Below are positions 7,355 to 15,785 of a stretch of DNA of 64,000 nucleotides, piece after piece. The position numbers were made by a program, and so were the translations under genes. This DNA comes from Clostridiales bacterium (GTDB taxonomy: Bacteria; Bacillota; Clostridia; Oscillospirales; Oscillospiraceae), in the NCBI GenBank assembly GCA_003150485.1, contig QALX01000003.1, positions 1 through 64,000 of the forward strand, given 5' to 3'. Under the pieces are notes generated by a model. The model saw only the letters and a program-made list of their open reading frames with translations. It was not told the origin of the DNA and searched no databases. Within the stretch, counting starts at the first letter, position 1, and every line of letters begins with the position of its first letter.

Positions 7355-9028
7355 TCACTTGCTTTTCAGCACCGCGCCCTTGTCGGCACTGGTGACCAGG
7401 CTGGCATAACGGGCCAGATAGCCGGTCTTGACTTTGGGTTCCGGGCAGACCCAGGCGGCCTTTCGGGCGGCCAGTACGTCCTCGGGCACGTCCAGGGAGA
7501 TCTTATGGCCGGGGATGTTGATGGAGATCTGATCGCCCTCCTCCACCAAGCCGATCATACCGCCGGAAGCGGCCTCCGGGGAGACGTGACCGATGGAGGC
7601 GCCCCGGGTGGCGCCAGAGAAGCGGCCGTCGGTGATGAGCGCCACGCTCTCACCCAGACCCATGCCGCAGATGGCGGAGGTGGGGTTGAGCATCTCCCGC
7701 ATACCGGGACCACCCTTGGGGCCCTCGTAGCGGATGACCACCACGTCGCCGGGGTTGATCTTGCCGGCATAGATGACGGCGATGGCCTCTTCTTCGCTGT
7801 CAAAGACCCGGGCGGGACCGGTGTGCTGCATCATCTCGGGGGCAACGGCGGCCTGCTTGACCACGCAGCCGTCGGGGGCCAAGTTGCCGAAGAGGACAGA
7901 GATGCCGCCGGTGGCCATATAGGGATTGTCCAGAGGCCGGATGATCTCCGGGTCCAGATTGTCGGCATGGGCGACGTTTTCCCCCACCGTCTTGCCGGTG
8001 CAGGTGATGCAGTTGGTGTGGAGCAGTCCGGCGTCTGCCAGCTCCTTCATCACCGCGTATACGCCGCCGGCCCGGTCCAGGTCCTCCATATAGGTGAAGC
8101 CAGCTGGGGCCAGGTGACACAGGTTGGGGGTCCTGGCGGCGATCTCATTAGACTGGTGCAGGTCCAGGGTGATGCCGCACTCCTGGGCGATGGCGGGCAA
8201 GTGGAGCATGGTATTGGTGGAGCAGCCCAGGGCCATGTCCACGGTCTCGGCGTTGTGGAAGGCCTCGGCGGTCATGATGTCCCGGGGCCGGATGTCCTTT
8301 TTCAGCAGCTCCATGATCTGCATCCCGGCCTGCTTTGCCAGCCGCAGTCGGGCGGAGTAGGGGGCGGGGATGGTGCCGTTGCCGGACAGACCCATGCCGA
8401 TGGCCTCGGTCAGGCAGTTCATGGAATTGGCGGTGTACATGCCCGAGCAGCTGCCGCAGCTGGGGCAGGCATTTTCGATGTATTCCTCCACGCCCTCCTC
8501 GTCCAGGGTACCGGCGTGATAGGCGCCCACCGCCTCAAACATGTGGCTCAGGCAGGTGCGGCGGCCGTCCTTCATGTGGCCCGCCAGCATGGGGCCGCCG
8601 GAGACGAAGATGGTGGGGACGTTGACCCGGGCCGCCGCCATCAGCAGGCCGGGGACGTTTTTGTCGCAGTTGGGGATCATGACCAGGCCGTCAAACTGGT
8701 GGGCGATGGCCATGCACTCGGTGGAGTCGGCGATCAGATCCCGGGTGACCAGGGAGTACTTCATGCCGATGTGGCCCATGGCGATGCCGTCGCACACGGC
8801 GATGGCCGGGAACATAATCGGAGTACCCCCCGCCATCCGGACCCCGGCTTTGACTGCCTCAGCGATCTTGTCCAGATTCATGTGGCCGGGGACGATCTCG
8901 TTATGGGAGCAGACGATGCCGATCAGAGGCCGGTCGGTCTCCTCCTTGGTGAAGCCGAGGGCTGCGAACAGACTGCGGTTGGGGGCGCGGTCCACGCCCT
9001 GGGTGACGTTGCTGGATTTCAGTGCCAT
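7355..9028 (-). CDS. ilvD: Dihydroxy-acid dehydratase
   Basis: 557 aa, the usual length. It dehydrates 2,3-dihydroxy acids in valine and isoleucine synthesis, using an Fe-S cluster. Visible signatures are GIVCSHNE (Cys about 40), NCDKNVPG (about 120) and CPSCGSCSGMYTANSMN (about 190-206), plus the C-terminal GRFSGATRG. The ATG at 9028 follows AGGAGG by nine bases. An open frame continues upstream but encodes no family sequence. It is separated from ilvBNC by a restriction-modification pair, and its ribosome site touches the methylase stop codon, 13 bases away. Confidence 0.97.
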   Translation of the reverse strand: MALKSSNVTQGVDRAPNRSLFAALGFTKEETDRPLIGIVCSHNEIVPGHMNLDKIAEAVKAGVRMAGGTPIMFPAIAVCDGIAMGHIGMKYSLVTRDLIADSTECMAIAHQFDGLVMIPNCDKNVPGLLMAAARVNVPTIFVSGGPMLAGHMKDGRRTCLSHMFEAVGAYHAGTLDEEGVEEYIENACPSCGSCSGMYTANSMNCLTEAIGMGLSGNGTIPAPYSARLRLAKQAGMQIMELLKKDIRPRDIMTAEAFHNAETVDMALGCSTNTMLHLPAIAQECGITLDLHQSNEIAARTPNLCHLAPAGFTYMEDLDRAGGVYAVMKELADAGLLHTNCITCTGKTVGENVAHADNLDPEIIRPLDNPYMATGGISVLFGNLAPDGCVVKQAAVAPEMMQHTGPARVFDSEEEAIAVIYAGKINPGDVVVIRYEGPKGGPGMREMLNPTSAICGMGLGESVALITDGRFSGATRGASIGHVSPEAASGGMIGLVEEGDQISINIPGHKISLDVPEDVLAARKAAWVCPEPKVKTGYLARYASLVTSADKGAVLKSK

Positions 9029-9041
9029 AGTGTATTGCCTC

Positions 9042-9728
9042 CTAAATACGTGAATCAACGCAGGAAAAAAGCGTTGTCTGTTTGTCGTTTTCTGGGTTTG
9101 AGTGATTGGGATAAGTTGCCCAATCAGGGGAATAGCTCTCATCAGCCTGGTTGCCCCATACGGTCCAGTTTTCCCGGACGCCCCGTGCAAACAGCTCCAA
9201 ATATGGACCGGGACTGCATGCTTCGATCAGTGGATAAAATTCATCGGGTTTCCTGGAGTGTTCCCGTTTTTGAGTGCGAATGATGTTTACCTGGCTGCGT
9301 GCGGGAGAAAGTGTTCGGTTTTTGTCACCCTTTACGCCAAACAGTAGCATTTCGGTAACATTGCGAAAATAAAAGCCTACACCGCGTCCATCCGGATTGC
9401 CATCTTTGCGGACTTTTTCCCAGATAATATTTGTTTTGTATTCAAATCCCCATGCACTTAACACAGCAAGCCCATCAGGTAAAAGTGCGTTGGGCACCCA
9501 AAGATATAAGTGGGCTTTTTCATCTGTGAGTTCTGGGACTGGAAGCGCAGAAATCTCGGCCAAAGACATAGTCGAGTAACGGTTTAGCCGCCGGTGTTCT
9601 GGAGCGACCTTCCCGGTGCGATTTTGAAATCGCCAGGGAGGGTCGGCTAGAATCGTGTGGAATTTTTGTGAGCCGCAGGTTTCCAGCAAGCTGTGGCAGG
9701 TTTGCTCAAATTCAGTAGAAAAACTCAT
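9042..9728 (-). CDS. MT-A70 family adenine-N6 DNA methyltransferase (restriction-modification partner)
   Basis: 228 aa. The catalytic motif DPPW is at residues 29-32 (ILADPPWRF). LYLWVPNALL, GFEYKTNIIWEK and the C-terminal YLELFARG and WTVWGNQ segments are typical of MT-A70 enzymes, which transfer a methyl group from S-adenosylmethionine to adenine N6. It begins three bases after the stop of the BglII-like nuclease, so the two form a type II restriction-modification unit in which this enzyme protects host DNA. Base composition is clearly less GC-rich than the ilv genes on either side, suggesting horizontal acquisition. The recognition sequence is not deducible here. Confidence 0.88.
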   Translation of the reverse strand: MSFSTEFEQTCHSLLETCGSQKFHTILADPPWRFQNRTGKVAPEHRRLNRYSTMSLAEISALPVPELTDEKAHLYLWVPNALLPDGLAVLSAWGFEYKTNIIWEKVRKDGNPDGRGVGFYFRNVTEMLLFGVKGDKNRTLSPARSQVNIIRTQKREHSRKPDEFYPLIEACSPGPYLELFARGVRENWTVWGNQADESYSPDWATYPNHSNPENDKQTTLFSCVDSRI

Positions 9729-9731
9729 GAC

Positions 9732-10379
9732 TCATCCCTCAATACATGCATCTGTGATTCCGACGGCTAAAATGGGACAACCGCCATGACGTCTGGAGTC
9801 CAGACGAGGAAGCAATTTTCCCATCCAAGTAGTGCTGGCTCCATACTTTTGAGAGATACCGAGCTCTTTAAAAATAGAATTTAGCGATTGGCTTCTCGTT
9901 ATAATGATTCCAACACTGATAATATCACACTCGTGGTACGTACGCATTGCAAATAGGTCGCGGTCAAAGGTTTGATCCTTGCTGTTCCACTCCATGTCCA
10001 ATGCAACGCGTCCTTTTACAAAATCAATATTATGTCCATCAATGTAATTTTCAAGTCTTTTCTCTGTAAAAGGTTCTGCGGCAAATCGGCCGCGCAGTCC
10101 CTTTCTGGGATAGAATTTAATCAGGAGGTCACCGGTAATTTTGATTTCCTTCCAGCCCAACGGATCAAGGACGGCATTCAGCTTAGGGGGAATTGGCGAT
10201 TCGCTTCCGCCTGCCATGATAAGTTCTTCTTTTGTGATATGTAAACTCCGTAAAGCGGCTAGTAGTTCCTCCCATTCGGCAGGGAAGGAGTTTGCTAAAA
10301 TTTCAACAGCATGATTGTAGTTAAAAAAATCGTATTTTTTCGCTATATCATGAGGAATAAATCTGGAATAAGAGGGCAT
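9732..10379 (-). CDS. BglII-like type II restriction endonuclease
   Basis: 215 aa from the ATG at 10379, with GGAGGAACACC directly upstream. The central HNIDFVKGRVALDMEWNSKD stretch (117-136) carries a PD-(D/E)XK-type core: D119, E130 and N132 with K134. This resembles the BglII/BstYI family, where Asp and ExQ bind the metal. DRDLFAMRTYHECD follows, as in that family. It would cut unmethylated DNA at a short palindrome, and the adjacent MT-A70 methylase would protect the same site. The gene is AT-richer than its surroundings. An alternative is an inactive relative, because the third acidic-motif residue is Asn rather than Gln. Confidence 0.8.
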   Translation of the reverse strand: MPSYSRFIPHDIAKKYDFFNYNHAVEILANSFPAEWEELLAALRSLHITKEELIMAGGSESPIPPKLNAVLDPLGWKEIKITGDLLIKFYPRKGLRGRFAAEPFTEKRLENYIDGHNIDFVKGRVALDMEWNSKDQTFDRDLFAMRTYHECDIISVGIIITRSQSLNSIFKELGISQKYGASTTWMGKLLPRLDSRRHGGCPILAVGITDACIEG

Positions 10380-10406
10380 AGGGTGTTCCTCCTCTCTCGG
10401 TTTCTC

Positions 10407-10436
10407 AGTATACCATATCGATAGGTGAAATGGCAA
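10407..10436 (-). promoter_or_regulatory. Promoter of the restriction-modification pair
   Basis: TTGCCA (10436-10431), an 18-base spacer and TATACT (10412-10407) on the minus strand, right after the ilvC terminator. ilvD probably depends on it too. Confidence 0.65.
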
Positions 10437-10467
10437 ATAAAAAAGGGCAGGCGCAGGGCCTGCCCCT
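10437..10467 (-). terminator. ilvC terminator
   Basis: GGGCAGGC and GCCTGCCC pair around a five-base loop and are followed by a run of T on the minus strand. Confidence 0.85.
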
Positions 10468-10513
10468 TCTGGTTTGGGTCAAGAAATTTTGGTTGCTGAG
10501 AAGTGCTGGCGAA

Positions 10514-11533
10514 TCAGTTGGAAGCGGTATCGGGATCGTCGTCCTCGCCCCACAGCATATTCTTACGCAGCTCGGCGCCCACGGTCTCCATGGGATGAGC
10601 GGCCAGGATCTTGCGCATGGAGTTGAAGTAGCAGCGGCCGTTGTTGTTCTCAGCGATCCACTTGCCGGCAAAGGTGCCGTCCTGGATCTCGGTGAGGACC
10701 TGCTTCATGCGGGCCTTGGTCTCGTCGTAGGGCAGGATGCGGGAGCCGGTGACGTATTCGCCGTACTCAGCAGTGTCGGAAACGGAGTAGTTCATCATGG
10801 CCACGCCGCCCTTGTTGATCAGGTCGATGATCAGCTTCATCTCATGGATGCACTCGAAGTAAGCGTTTTCGGGCTCGTAGCCGGCGTCTACCAGGGTCTC
10901 GAAGCCCAGCTTCATCAGCTCGACCACGCCGCCGCACAGGACAGCCTGCTCGCCGAACAGGTCGGTTTCGGTCTCGTCGGAGAAGGTGGTCTCCATAACG
11001 CCGCCCCGGGCGCCGCCGATGCCGGCTGCATAGGCCAGGCCGATCTTGTAAGCGTTGCCGCTGGCGTTCTGCTCCACGGCGATCAGGCAGGGCACGCCCT
11101 TGCCGTTGACGTACTGGGAACGGACGGTGTGGCCGGGGCCCTTGGGGGCGATCATGAAGATGTCCACATCGGCGGGGGGAACGATCTGCTTGTAGCGGAT
11201 GTTGAAGCCGTGGGCGAAGGCCAGGGCCTTGCCGGCGCTCAGGTTGGGAGCGATATCCTTTTTATACATAGCAGCCTGCTTCTCATCGTTGATCAGAATC
11301 ATGATGATGTCGGAAGCCTTGGTAGCCTCGGCGGTGGTCATTACGGTGAAGCCGTCTGCCTTTGCCTTGGCGGCGCTCTTGGAGCCCTCGTACAGGCCGA
11401 TGACCACGTCACAGCCGGAATCCTTCAGGTTCAGGGCATGGGCATGGCCCTGGGAGCCGTAGCCGATAATTGCGATTTTTTTGCCGTCCAGATAGGAAAG
11501 GTCACAATCCTTCTCATAATACATTTTTGCCAT
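10514..11533 (-). CDS. ilvC: Ketol-acid reductoisomerase
   Basis: 339 aa, class I length. It converts acetolactate to dihydroxy-isovalerate with NAD(P)H and Mg. The N-terminal Rossmann motif GYGSQGHAHALNL, the APKGPGHTVR segment and the metal-binding ETETDLFGEQAVLCGG and ECIHEMKLIIDL blocks are all present. The start at 11533 (MAKMYYEKD) was chosen because AGGAG lies nine bases upstream. A longer frame begins at 11566 but adds non-family residues. The first 20 bases overlap the end of ilvN, implying translational coupling. Confidence 0.97.
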   Translation of the reverse strand: MAKMYYEKDCDLSYLDGKKIAIIGYGSQGHAHALNLKDSGCDVVIGLYEGSKSAAKAKADGFTVMTTAEATKASDIIMILINDEKQAAMYKKDIAPNLSAGKALAFAHGFNIRYKQIVPPADVDIFMIAPKGPGHTVRSQYVNGKGVPCLIAVEQNASGNAYKIGLAYAAGIGGARGGVMETTFSDETETDLFGEQAVLCGGVVELMKLGFETLVDAGYEPENAYFECIHEMKLIIDLINKGGVAMMNYSVSDTAEYGEYVTGSRILPYDETKARMKQVLTEIQDGTFAGKWIAENNNGRCYFNSMRKILAAHPMETVGAELRKNMLWGEDDDPDTASN

Positions 11534-12071
11534 AGTCGAACTCTCCTTTAACTTTGGTTTCTTCATCTAATGTGAACTGGCCTCTCTCCAGGGCCACCAT
11601 GCCGGTCCGCGCCAGCTCCAGAATACCGAATTCTGCCAGCAGGCCTTCAATGGCGGCGTCCTTGCTCTCCGAGCCGATGACGGCCACGGTGATGGAGGCG
11701 AGAGAAACATCAATAATAGATGCGCGGAAAATATTGGCGATCTGGATGACCTCGTTGCGCACCTCGCGGCTCTCGGCCTGGACCTTGATCAGGACCAGTT
11801 CCCGGCGGATGCTGTGCTCGGAATCCAGACGTTTGACGGAATGTACCACGAACATTTTTCCCAGCTGGTTCATGATCTGGGTAATTTGCAGATCATCGGC
11901 CAGCACCTCAATGGTGATACGGGAAATTTCGGGGTTGTCGGTTGCGCCCACGGCCAGGGACTCAATGTTGTAGCCCTTTCGGGAGAACAGCCGGGACACC
12001 TGGCTCAGAACGCCGGAGGCGTTGTCTACCAGGACAGACAGAGTATGACGGGTTGCATTTTGGTTAACCAT
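11514..12071 (-). CDS. ilvN: Acetolactate synthase, small regulatory subunit
   Basis: 185 aa. The N-terminal ACT domain (HTLSVLVDNASGVLSQVSRLFSRKGYNIESL) binds the feedback inhibitor valine in this family. A C-terminal ACT-like half follows, with ELVLIKVQ and RTGMVALERG. It associates with and activates the catalytic IlvB subunit encoded just upstream. At 185 aa it is slightly longer than the usual 160-175. It overlaps ilvC by 20 bases. Confidence 0.96.
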   Translation of the reverse strand: MVNQNATRHTLSVLVDNASGVLSQVSRLFSRKGYNIESLAVGATDNPEISRITIEVLADDLQITQIMNQLGKMFVVHSVKRLDSEHSIRRELVLIKVQAESREVRNEVIQIANIFRASIIDVSLASITVAVIGSESKDAAIEGLLAEFGILELARTGMVALERGQFTLDEETKVKGEFDYGKNVL

Positions 12072-12092
12072 ATTCTACAGCCTCCTTACAGA

Positions 12093-13817
12093 TTAGTCCA
12101 GCAGGAAATTGGTCACCGGGCTACCGCCGTTGACCATGGGATGAACCATCTCATCCATGTCCAGGACGCAGTCGATGACAGCGGCGTGGCCGGAGTCCAG
12201 GGCGGTCTGGAGGGCAGCTTCAAATTCCGCCTGGTTGGTGGCCCGGTAGCCGGGGATGTCATAGGCCTCCGCCAGCTTGACGAAGTCGGGGCCCCGGTCC
12301 AGGGTGGTCTGGGAGTAGCGCTCGTCGCAGGTCAGATGCTGCCACTGGCGCACCATGCCCAGAGAGCTGTTGTTGAAGATGACGGTGATCACCGGAATGT
12401 CGTAGTGCTGGACGGTGGCCATCTCGTGGCAGTTCATGCGGAAGCAGCCGTCGCCAGTGCAGTGGATGACCGTCTGCTTGGGGTTGCCCAGCTTGGCGCC
12501 GTAAGCGGCGCCGTAGCCGAAGCCCATGGTGCCGAAGCCGCCGGAGGTCAGCAGCTGGCCGGGCCGGTTGAAGTGGAAGTACTGGCAGCACCACATCTGA
12601 TGCTGGCCCACGTCGGTGGCGATGATGGCGTTGGCGTTGGTGAGCTTGGAGATGGTTTCCAGGATCTCGTGGGGGGCCAGACGGTCGGGGTCGTGGGTGA
12701 GGGGGGGTTCCTTGATGCTGAGGATGGATTCCCGCCACTCGTCGAAGTTGTAGTCCTTCAGGTAGATGCGCTCGTTGAGCAGCTCCAGAACCCGGCGGGC
12801 GTCGCCGATAATATGGTGTGCGGTCAGGATGTTCTTGTCAATTTCCGCCCGGTCAATGTCGATGTGGACCACCTTTGCGTTGGGGGCGAAGGTCTTGGTG
12901 TCGCAGGTGACCCGGTCGGAGAACCGGCAGCCGATGGCGATCAGCAGGTCGCATTCGTGGCTGGCGGTGTTGGAGGCATGGGTGCCGTGCATGCCGATCA
13001 TGCCGGTAATGATGGGGGAGTCGCCGGGGCAGGCGCCGCCGCCCATGACGGTGGTGGCCACCGGTGCGCCCACCTGTTCGATGAACTTGCGGAACTCGGG
13101 CACTGCGTTCTTGCTGCGGATGACGCCGCCGCCCACCAGGATCAGGGGTTTTTTGGACTGGTCCAGCATCTCCACCAGCAGGTCCACGTCGTCGTGGTCC
13201 GGCTCCGGCGTGCGCAGGTTCATCCCGTTGGAGTTCCGGGCCAGCAGGGCCGCCAGTTTACCGTAGCGGTGGTGCTCGCTCAGGGGCAGGGGCTCAAAGT
13301 CCACCACGGTGGAGGTGACGTTTTTGAGGATATCAATCAGCACCGGGCCGGGGCGGCCGTTGCGGGCGATGGCGAAGGCCTCCCGGATGATGTCCGCCAG
13401 CTTGGTGGCGTCCTTGACCAGGTAGTTGCACTTGGTAATGGGCAGGGTGATGCCGGTGATGTCCACCTCCTGGAAGGTGTCCTTGCCGATGAGGCTCTCG
13501 CCCACGTTGACGGTGATGAACACCACGGGGGAGGAGTCCATGTAGGCGGTGGCGATGCCGGTGACCAGGTTGGTGGCGCCGGGGCCGGAGGTGGCGAAGC
13601 ACACGCCTACCTTGCCGGTGGAACGGGCGTAGCCGTCGGCCGCGTGGGAGGCGCCCTGCTCGTGGGCGGTCAGGATGTGGCGGATCTTTTTGTTGTAGCC
13701 GTGAAGCTCAAACTCATCGTAGATGTTCAAAATGGTGCCGCCGGGATAGCCAAAGACGGTGTCAACGCCCTGTTCCAGCAGACACTCCATCACGACTTGG
13801 GATGCGGTCATTTTCAT
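12093..13817 (-). CDS. ilvB: Acetolactate synthase, large catalytic subunit
   Basis: 574 aa, full length. This thiamine-diphosphate enzyme condenses pyruvate with pyruvate or 2-oxobutyrate. Visible are the N-terminal FGYPGGTILNIYDE with the catalytic Glu in HEQGASHAADGYAR, the SGPGATNLVTG segment, and the ThDP/Mg motif GDGCFRMNCHEMATV with a following NNSSLGMVRQWQ. First gene of the ilvBNC operon behind a T-box. RBS GGAGGC is upstream of the ATG. The 20-base gap to ilvN indicates one transcript. Confidence 0.97.
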   Translation of the reverse strand: MKMTASQVVMECLLEQGVDTVFGYPGGTILNIYDEFELHGYNKKIRHILTAHEQGASHAADGYARSTGKVGVCFATSGPGATNLVTGIATAYMDSSPVVFITVNVGESLIGKDTFQEVDITGITLPITKCNYLVKDATKLADIIREAFAIARNGRPGPVLIDILKNVTSTVVDFEPLPLSEHHRYGKLAALLARNSNGMNLRTPEPDHDDVDLLVEMLDQSKKPLILVGGGVIRSKNAVPEFRKFIEQVGAPVATTVMGGGACPGDSPIITGMIGMHGTHASNTASHECDLLIAIGCRFSDRVTCDTKTFAPNAKVVHIDIDRAEIDKNILTAHHIIGDARRVLELLNERIYLKDYNFDEWRESILSIKEPPLTHDPDRLAPHEILETISKLTNANAIIATDVGQHQMWCCQYFHFNRPGQLLTSGGFGTMGFGYGAAYGAKLGNPKQTVIHCTGDGCFRMNCHEMATVQHYDIPVITVIFNNSSLGMVRQWQHLTCDERYSQTTLDRGPDFVKLAEAYDIPGYRATNQAEFEAALQTALDSGHAAVIDCVLDMDEMVHPMVNGGSPVTNFLLD

Positions 13818-13879
13818 TGGGATGCAGCCTCCTTCTGTTTTTGCGGATTTGATTGGCAGGTCTCAGGGGGACAGAGAAA

Positions 13880-14199
13880 AAGAAAAGCTCCGTCCCGACA
13901 TAGGACGAAGCTGAAACTCCGTGGTACCACCTAACTTCACAGCCGCCGCCACCGCCCCGGAACAAGTCCCAAAGGTTTAGAATCAGTAGAGGGCGCTACG
14001 CTGTGCACTCGTTGACCCGGGTAACGGCGGGCGGGCCGTCCCAAGCTACTGGGGGGAGGCGCCGCCTCCGTCTGTTCGCAAGGGCCGCTCACGGGTGACG
14101 AATCAGGGCTGCCGTTGGAGACGCTTTCAGCAGATGCGTCCTCTCTGTACCGCAGGGGGGAGCCCGGATGATATCCCGATCATCGCGTTTTGTAAATTA
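13880..14199 (-). promoter_or_regulatory. T-box leader of the ilvBNC operon (probable valine specifier)
   Basis: The minus strand carries the T-box sequence GGTGGTACCAC (about 13921-13931) and an AGAGAGGACGC Stem I element (about 14146-14136). A terminator hairpin with AGCTTCGTCC/GGACGGAGCT and a T-rich tail lies at 13880-13912. Six bases before a GAGC in lower Stem I sits GTC (14099-14097), giving valine as the most likely specifier. The assignment uses the same spacing that gives GGC in the glyQS leader. Isoleucine or leucine would be the usual alternatives, but no ATC or CTC sits at that spacing. Confidence 0.85.
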
Positions 14200-14205
14200 A
14201 AACTT

Positions 14206-14234
14206 ATAATAATCACTTTTGTTTTGCCTGTCAA
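14206..14234 (-). promoter_or_regulatory. Sigma-A promoter of ilv T-box/ilvBNC
   Basis: TTGACA (14234-14229), a 17-base spacer and TATTAT (14211-14206) on the minus strand. Confidence 0.8.
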
Positions 14235-14295
14235 GGGGTTTACACAAATTTTTTTCGGGAACTTTTCCCGCCGTGGGCGGACGGGAAAAAGCCTG

Positions 14296-14324
14296 TTGAC
14301 TTTAGCACTAAAAAGCGGTATAGT
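14296..14324 (+). promoter_or_regulatory. Promoter of the tyrA leader RNA
   Basis: TTGACT (14296-14301), a 17-base spacer and TATAGT (14319-14324), placing the start near 14331. Confidence 0.8.
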
Positions 14325-14330
14325 AAACCA

Positions 14331-14533
14331 TATCTGAGCAAACTGCGAGGGACGATGTATGATGAGACGGTCCGGCAACTGGAAGCAGGCTTACCGCTAT
14401 TGCCACGGGGATAGCGGCGTTTTGCGTTGCCCTTGCCGGGTTGGAGTCTGAAGCTGGGTCCCTGGGGCCTGGGGGTTCAGAGTCAACTTTTGCTGGCAAA
14501 GCCGCGGCGCAACGAGGGCGCTGCGGTTTTTTT
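14331..14533 (+). ncRNA. Structured leader or standalone RNA upstream of tyrA, class not identified
   Basis: About 200 nt between a near-consensus promoter and a strong terminator (CCGCGGCGC/GCGCTGCGG then seven T, 14502-14533). Internal pairing is extensive. CCGGCA (about 14372-14377) can pair with TGCCGG (about 14428-14433), enclosing a CCGCTAT/ATAGCGG hairpin (about 14396-14419). GTTGGAGTCTGAA (about 14434-14446) pairs with TTCAGAGTCAAC (about 14475-14486) around GGTCCC/GGGCC. It ends 60 bases before tyrA, so it could be an attenuator of tyrA or an independent RNA. 6S RNA (size) and the raiA-type RNA were considered, but I cannot assign it from memory of their consensus. Confidence 0.65.
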
Positions 14534-14592
14534 GTATGCCGCCCGGCGGCTGCGGTCACGACAGCGCCCTGTGGAATAGGAGAGGGATTATC

Positions 14593-15498
14593 ATGACAGA
14601 GAAAACCATTGCAATCGTCGGCCTGGGGCTCATCGGCGGCTCCCTGGCCGGGGCCCTGATGGACTTTGACGGGGCCCACGTTCTGGGGGTCGTCCGCCGC
14701 CAGGAGACAGCGGACTACGCCCTGGCCCACGGCCTGGTTCACGAGGCCACCCTGGACACGGCGGCTGCCCTGGCCCGGGCGGACGTGACCATTCTGTGCG
14801 CCACCCCCCAGGGGATTATGGACCTGCTGGAGGAACACCACGCCCACTTCAAGCCGGGCAGCCTGGTGACCGATGTGTGCGGCGTAAAGACAGCGGTGCT
14901 GGAGAAGGCCCGGCTGCTGCCGCCGGAGGTGGATTTCATCGGCAGTCATCCCATGGCAGGCACCGAGTTCGCCGGCATTGAGCACGCCCTGCCCACGGTG
15001 TTCCAGGGCAGCAACTGGATCATGGTTCCCCGGCCTGAGAGCACCGGGGAGCACAAAGCATTCATCCGCCGGATGGCCCGCCACGTGGGCTGCCAGGACG
15101 TGCGGGAGATCCCGCCGGAGCGCCACGACGCCATCATCGCCTACACCAGCCAGCTGATGCACATCGTGGCCCTGTCCGTGTGCGACGACGCGGAGCTGTT
15201 CCAGTGCCAGGGGTACGAGGGCAGCAGCTTTCGGGATGTGACCCGGGTGGCGGCCCTGGACCCTGACATGTGGACCGACCTGATGTCCGCCAACGCCCCG
15301 GCCCTGACCCAGGTGATCCGGCGGCTGGAGGAAAACCTCCACGCCTACCGCATCGCCCTGGACAACCGGGACCGGGAGCGGCTCCACGCCAAGCTCACCT
15401 ATTCCTCCAACCGGAAGCGCCGGATCAACCTGCCCGGCTCGGGCCAGATCCCTCTGGCCCATCACAGGCCCCGGGAAACGGGGCCGGAACGTCCCTGA
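14593..15498 (+). CDS. tyrA: Prephenate dehydrogenase
   Basis: 301 aa. Oxidatively decarboxylates prephenate to 4-hydroxyphenylpyruvate, the committed step to tyrosine. The NAD-binding motif GLGLIGGSLAGAL (10-22) is at the N-terminus, followed by VTILCATPQGI. The catalytic-domain landmarks SHPMAGTEFAGI (about 118-129) and YTSQLMHIVALSV are present. It lacks the C-terminal ACT domain found in many Firmicute TyrA proteins, so allosteric tyrosine control may be absent or exerted through the leader RNA. The ATG at 14593 follows GGAGAGGG. The frame is open upstream, but that part is the terminator of the leader RNA. Confidence 0.92.
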   Translation: MTEKTIAIVGLGLIGGSLAGALMDFDGAHVLGVVRRQETADYALAHGLVHEATLDTAAALARADVTILCATPQGIMDLLEEHHAHFKPGSLVTDVCGVKTAVLEKARLLPPEVDFIGSHPMAGTEFAGIEHALPTVFQGSNWIMVPRPESTGEHKAFIRRMARHVGCQDVREIPPERHDAIIAYTSQLMHIVALSVCDDAELFQCQGYEGSSFRDVTRVAALDPDMWTDLMSANAPALTQVIRRLEENLHAYRIALDNRDRERLHAKLTYSSNRKRRINLPGSGQIPLAHHRPRETGPERP

Positions 15499-15529
15499 AC
15501 GTGTCCGCGGCAAGCGGACAGAACCGGCG

Positions 15530-15766
15530 CTATTTCCTGGGGGCCAGCACGCAGAGCACCAGGGCGTCGGCCGGGTTGTTGGTTCCCAGCACCGCATGGG
15601 CCTTGTCCCGGGTCACCAGAACCTGGTCGCCGATCTGGGTCCCTAACAGGTCTACGGCCACCAAGGTGTTGCCCTTCATGTCCTGAAGCTGGACAAGGGG
15701 GACCTGATTCAGCTCTGCCAGTTCCTTCTGTACGGACAGAAAGCCGGTTACACTACAAAGTTTCAT
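15530..15766 (-). CDS. Orphan EutN/CcmL-family (microcompartment vertex-like) protein
   Basis: 78 aa. It starts MKLCSVTGFLSVQKE, then PLVQLQDMKGNTLVAVDLLGTQIGDQVLVTRD and NPADALVLCVL, which follow the EutN/CcmL pattern. In that family pentamers cap the vertices of bacterial microcompartments. It is slightly short and the family's usual G-A-G stretch is altered (LLGTQIGD). No other shell or enzyme gene of a microcompartment is nearby. A CATACTA box 20 bases upstream suggests forespore expression. RBS GGAGGTAGGAG. Fold assignment is fairly sure; function here is unknown. Confidence 0.75.
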   Translation of the reverse strand: MKLCSVTGFLSVQKELAELNQVPLVQLQDMKGNTLVAVDLLGTQIGDQVLVTRDKAHAVLGTNNPADALVLCVLAPRK

Positions 15767-15785
15767 ACACTCCTACCTCCCGGCT

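Noticed and set aside
11814..13934. A 706-residue frame antisense to ilvB
   Set aside because: Shadow of the IlvB coding sequence; no motifs of its own.
15530..15766. A microcompartment locus
   Set aside because: Only one vertex-like protein is present. The neighbours (tyrA, ppk1) have no link to shell formation.
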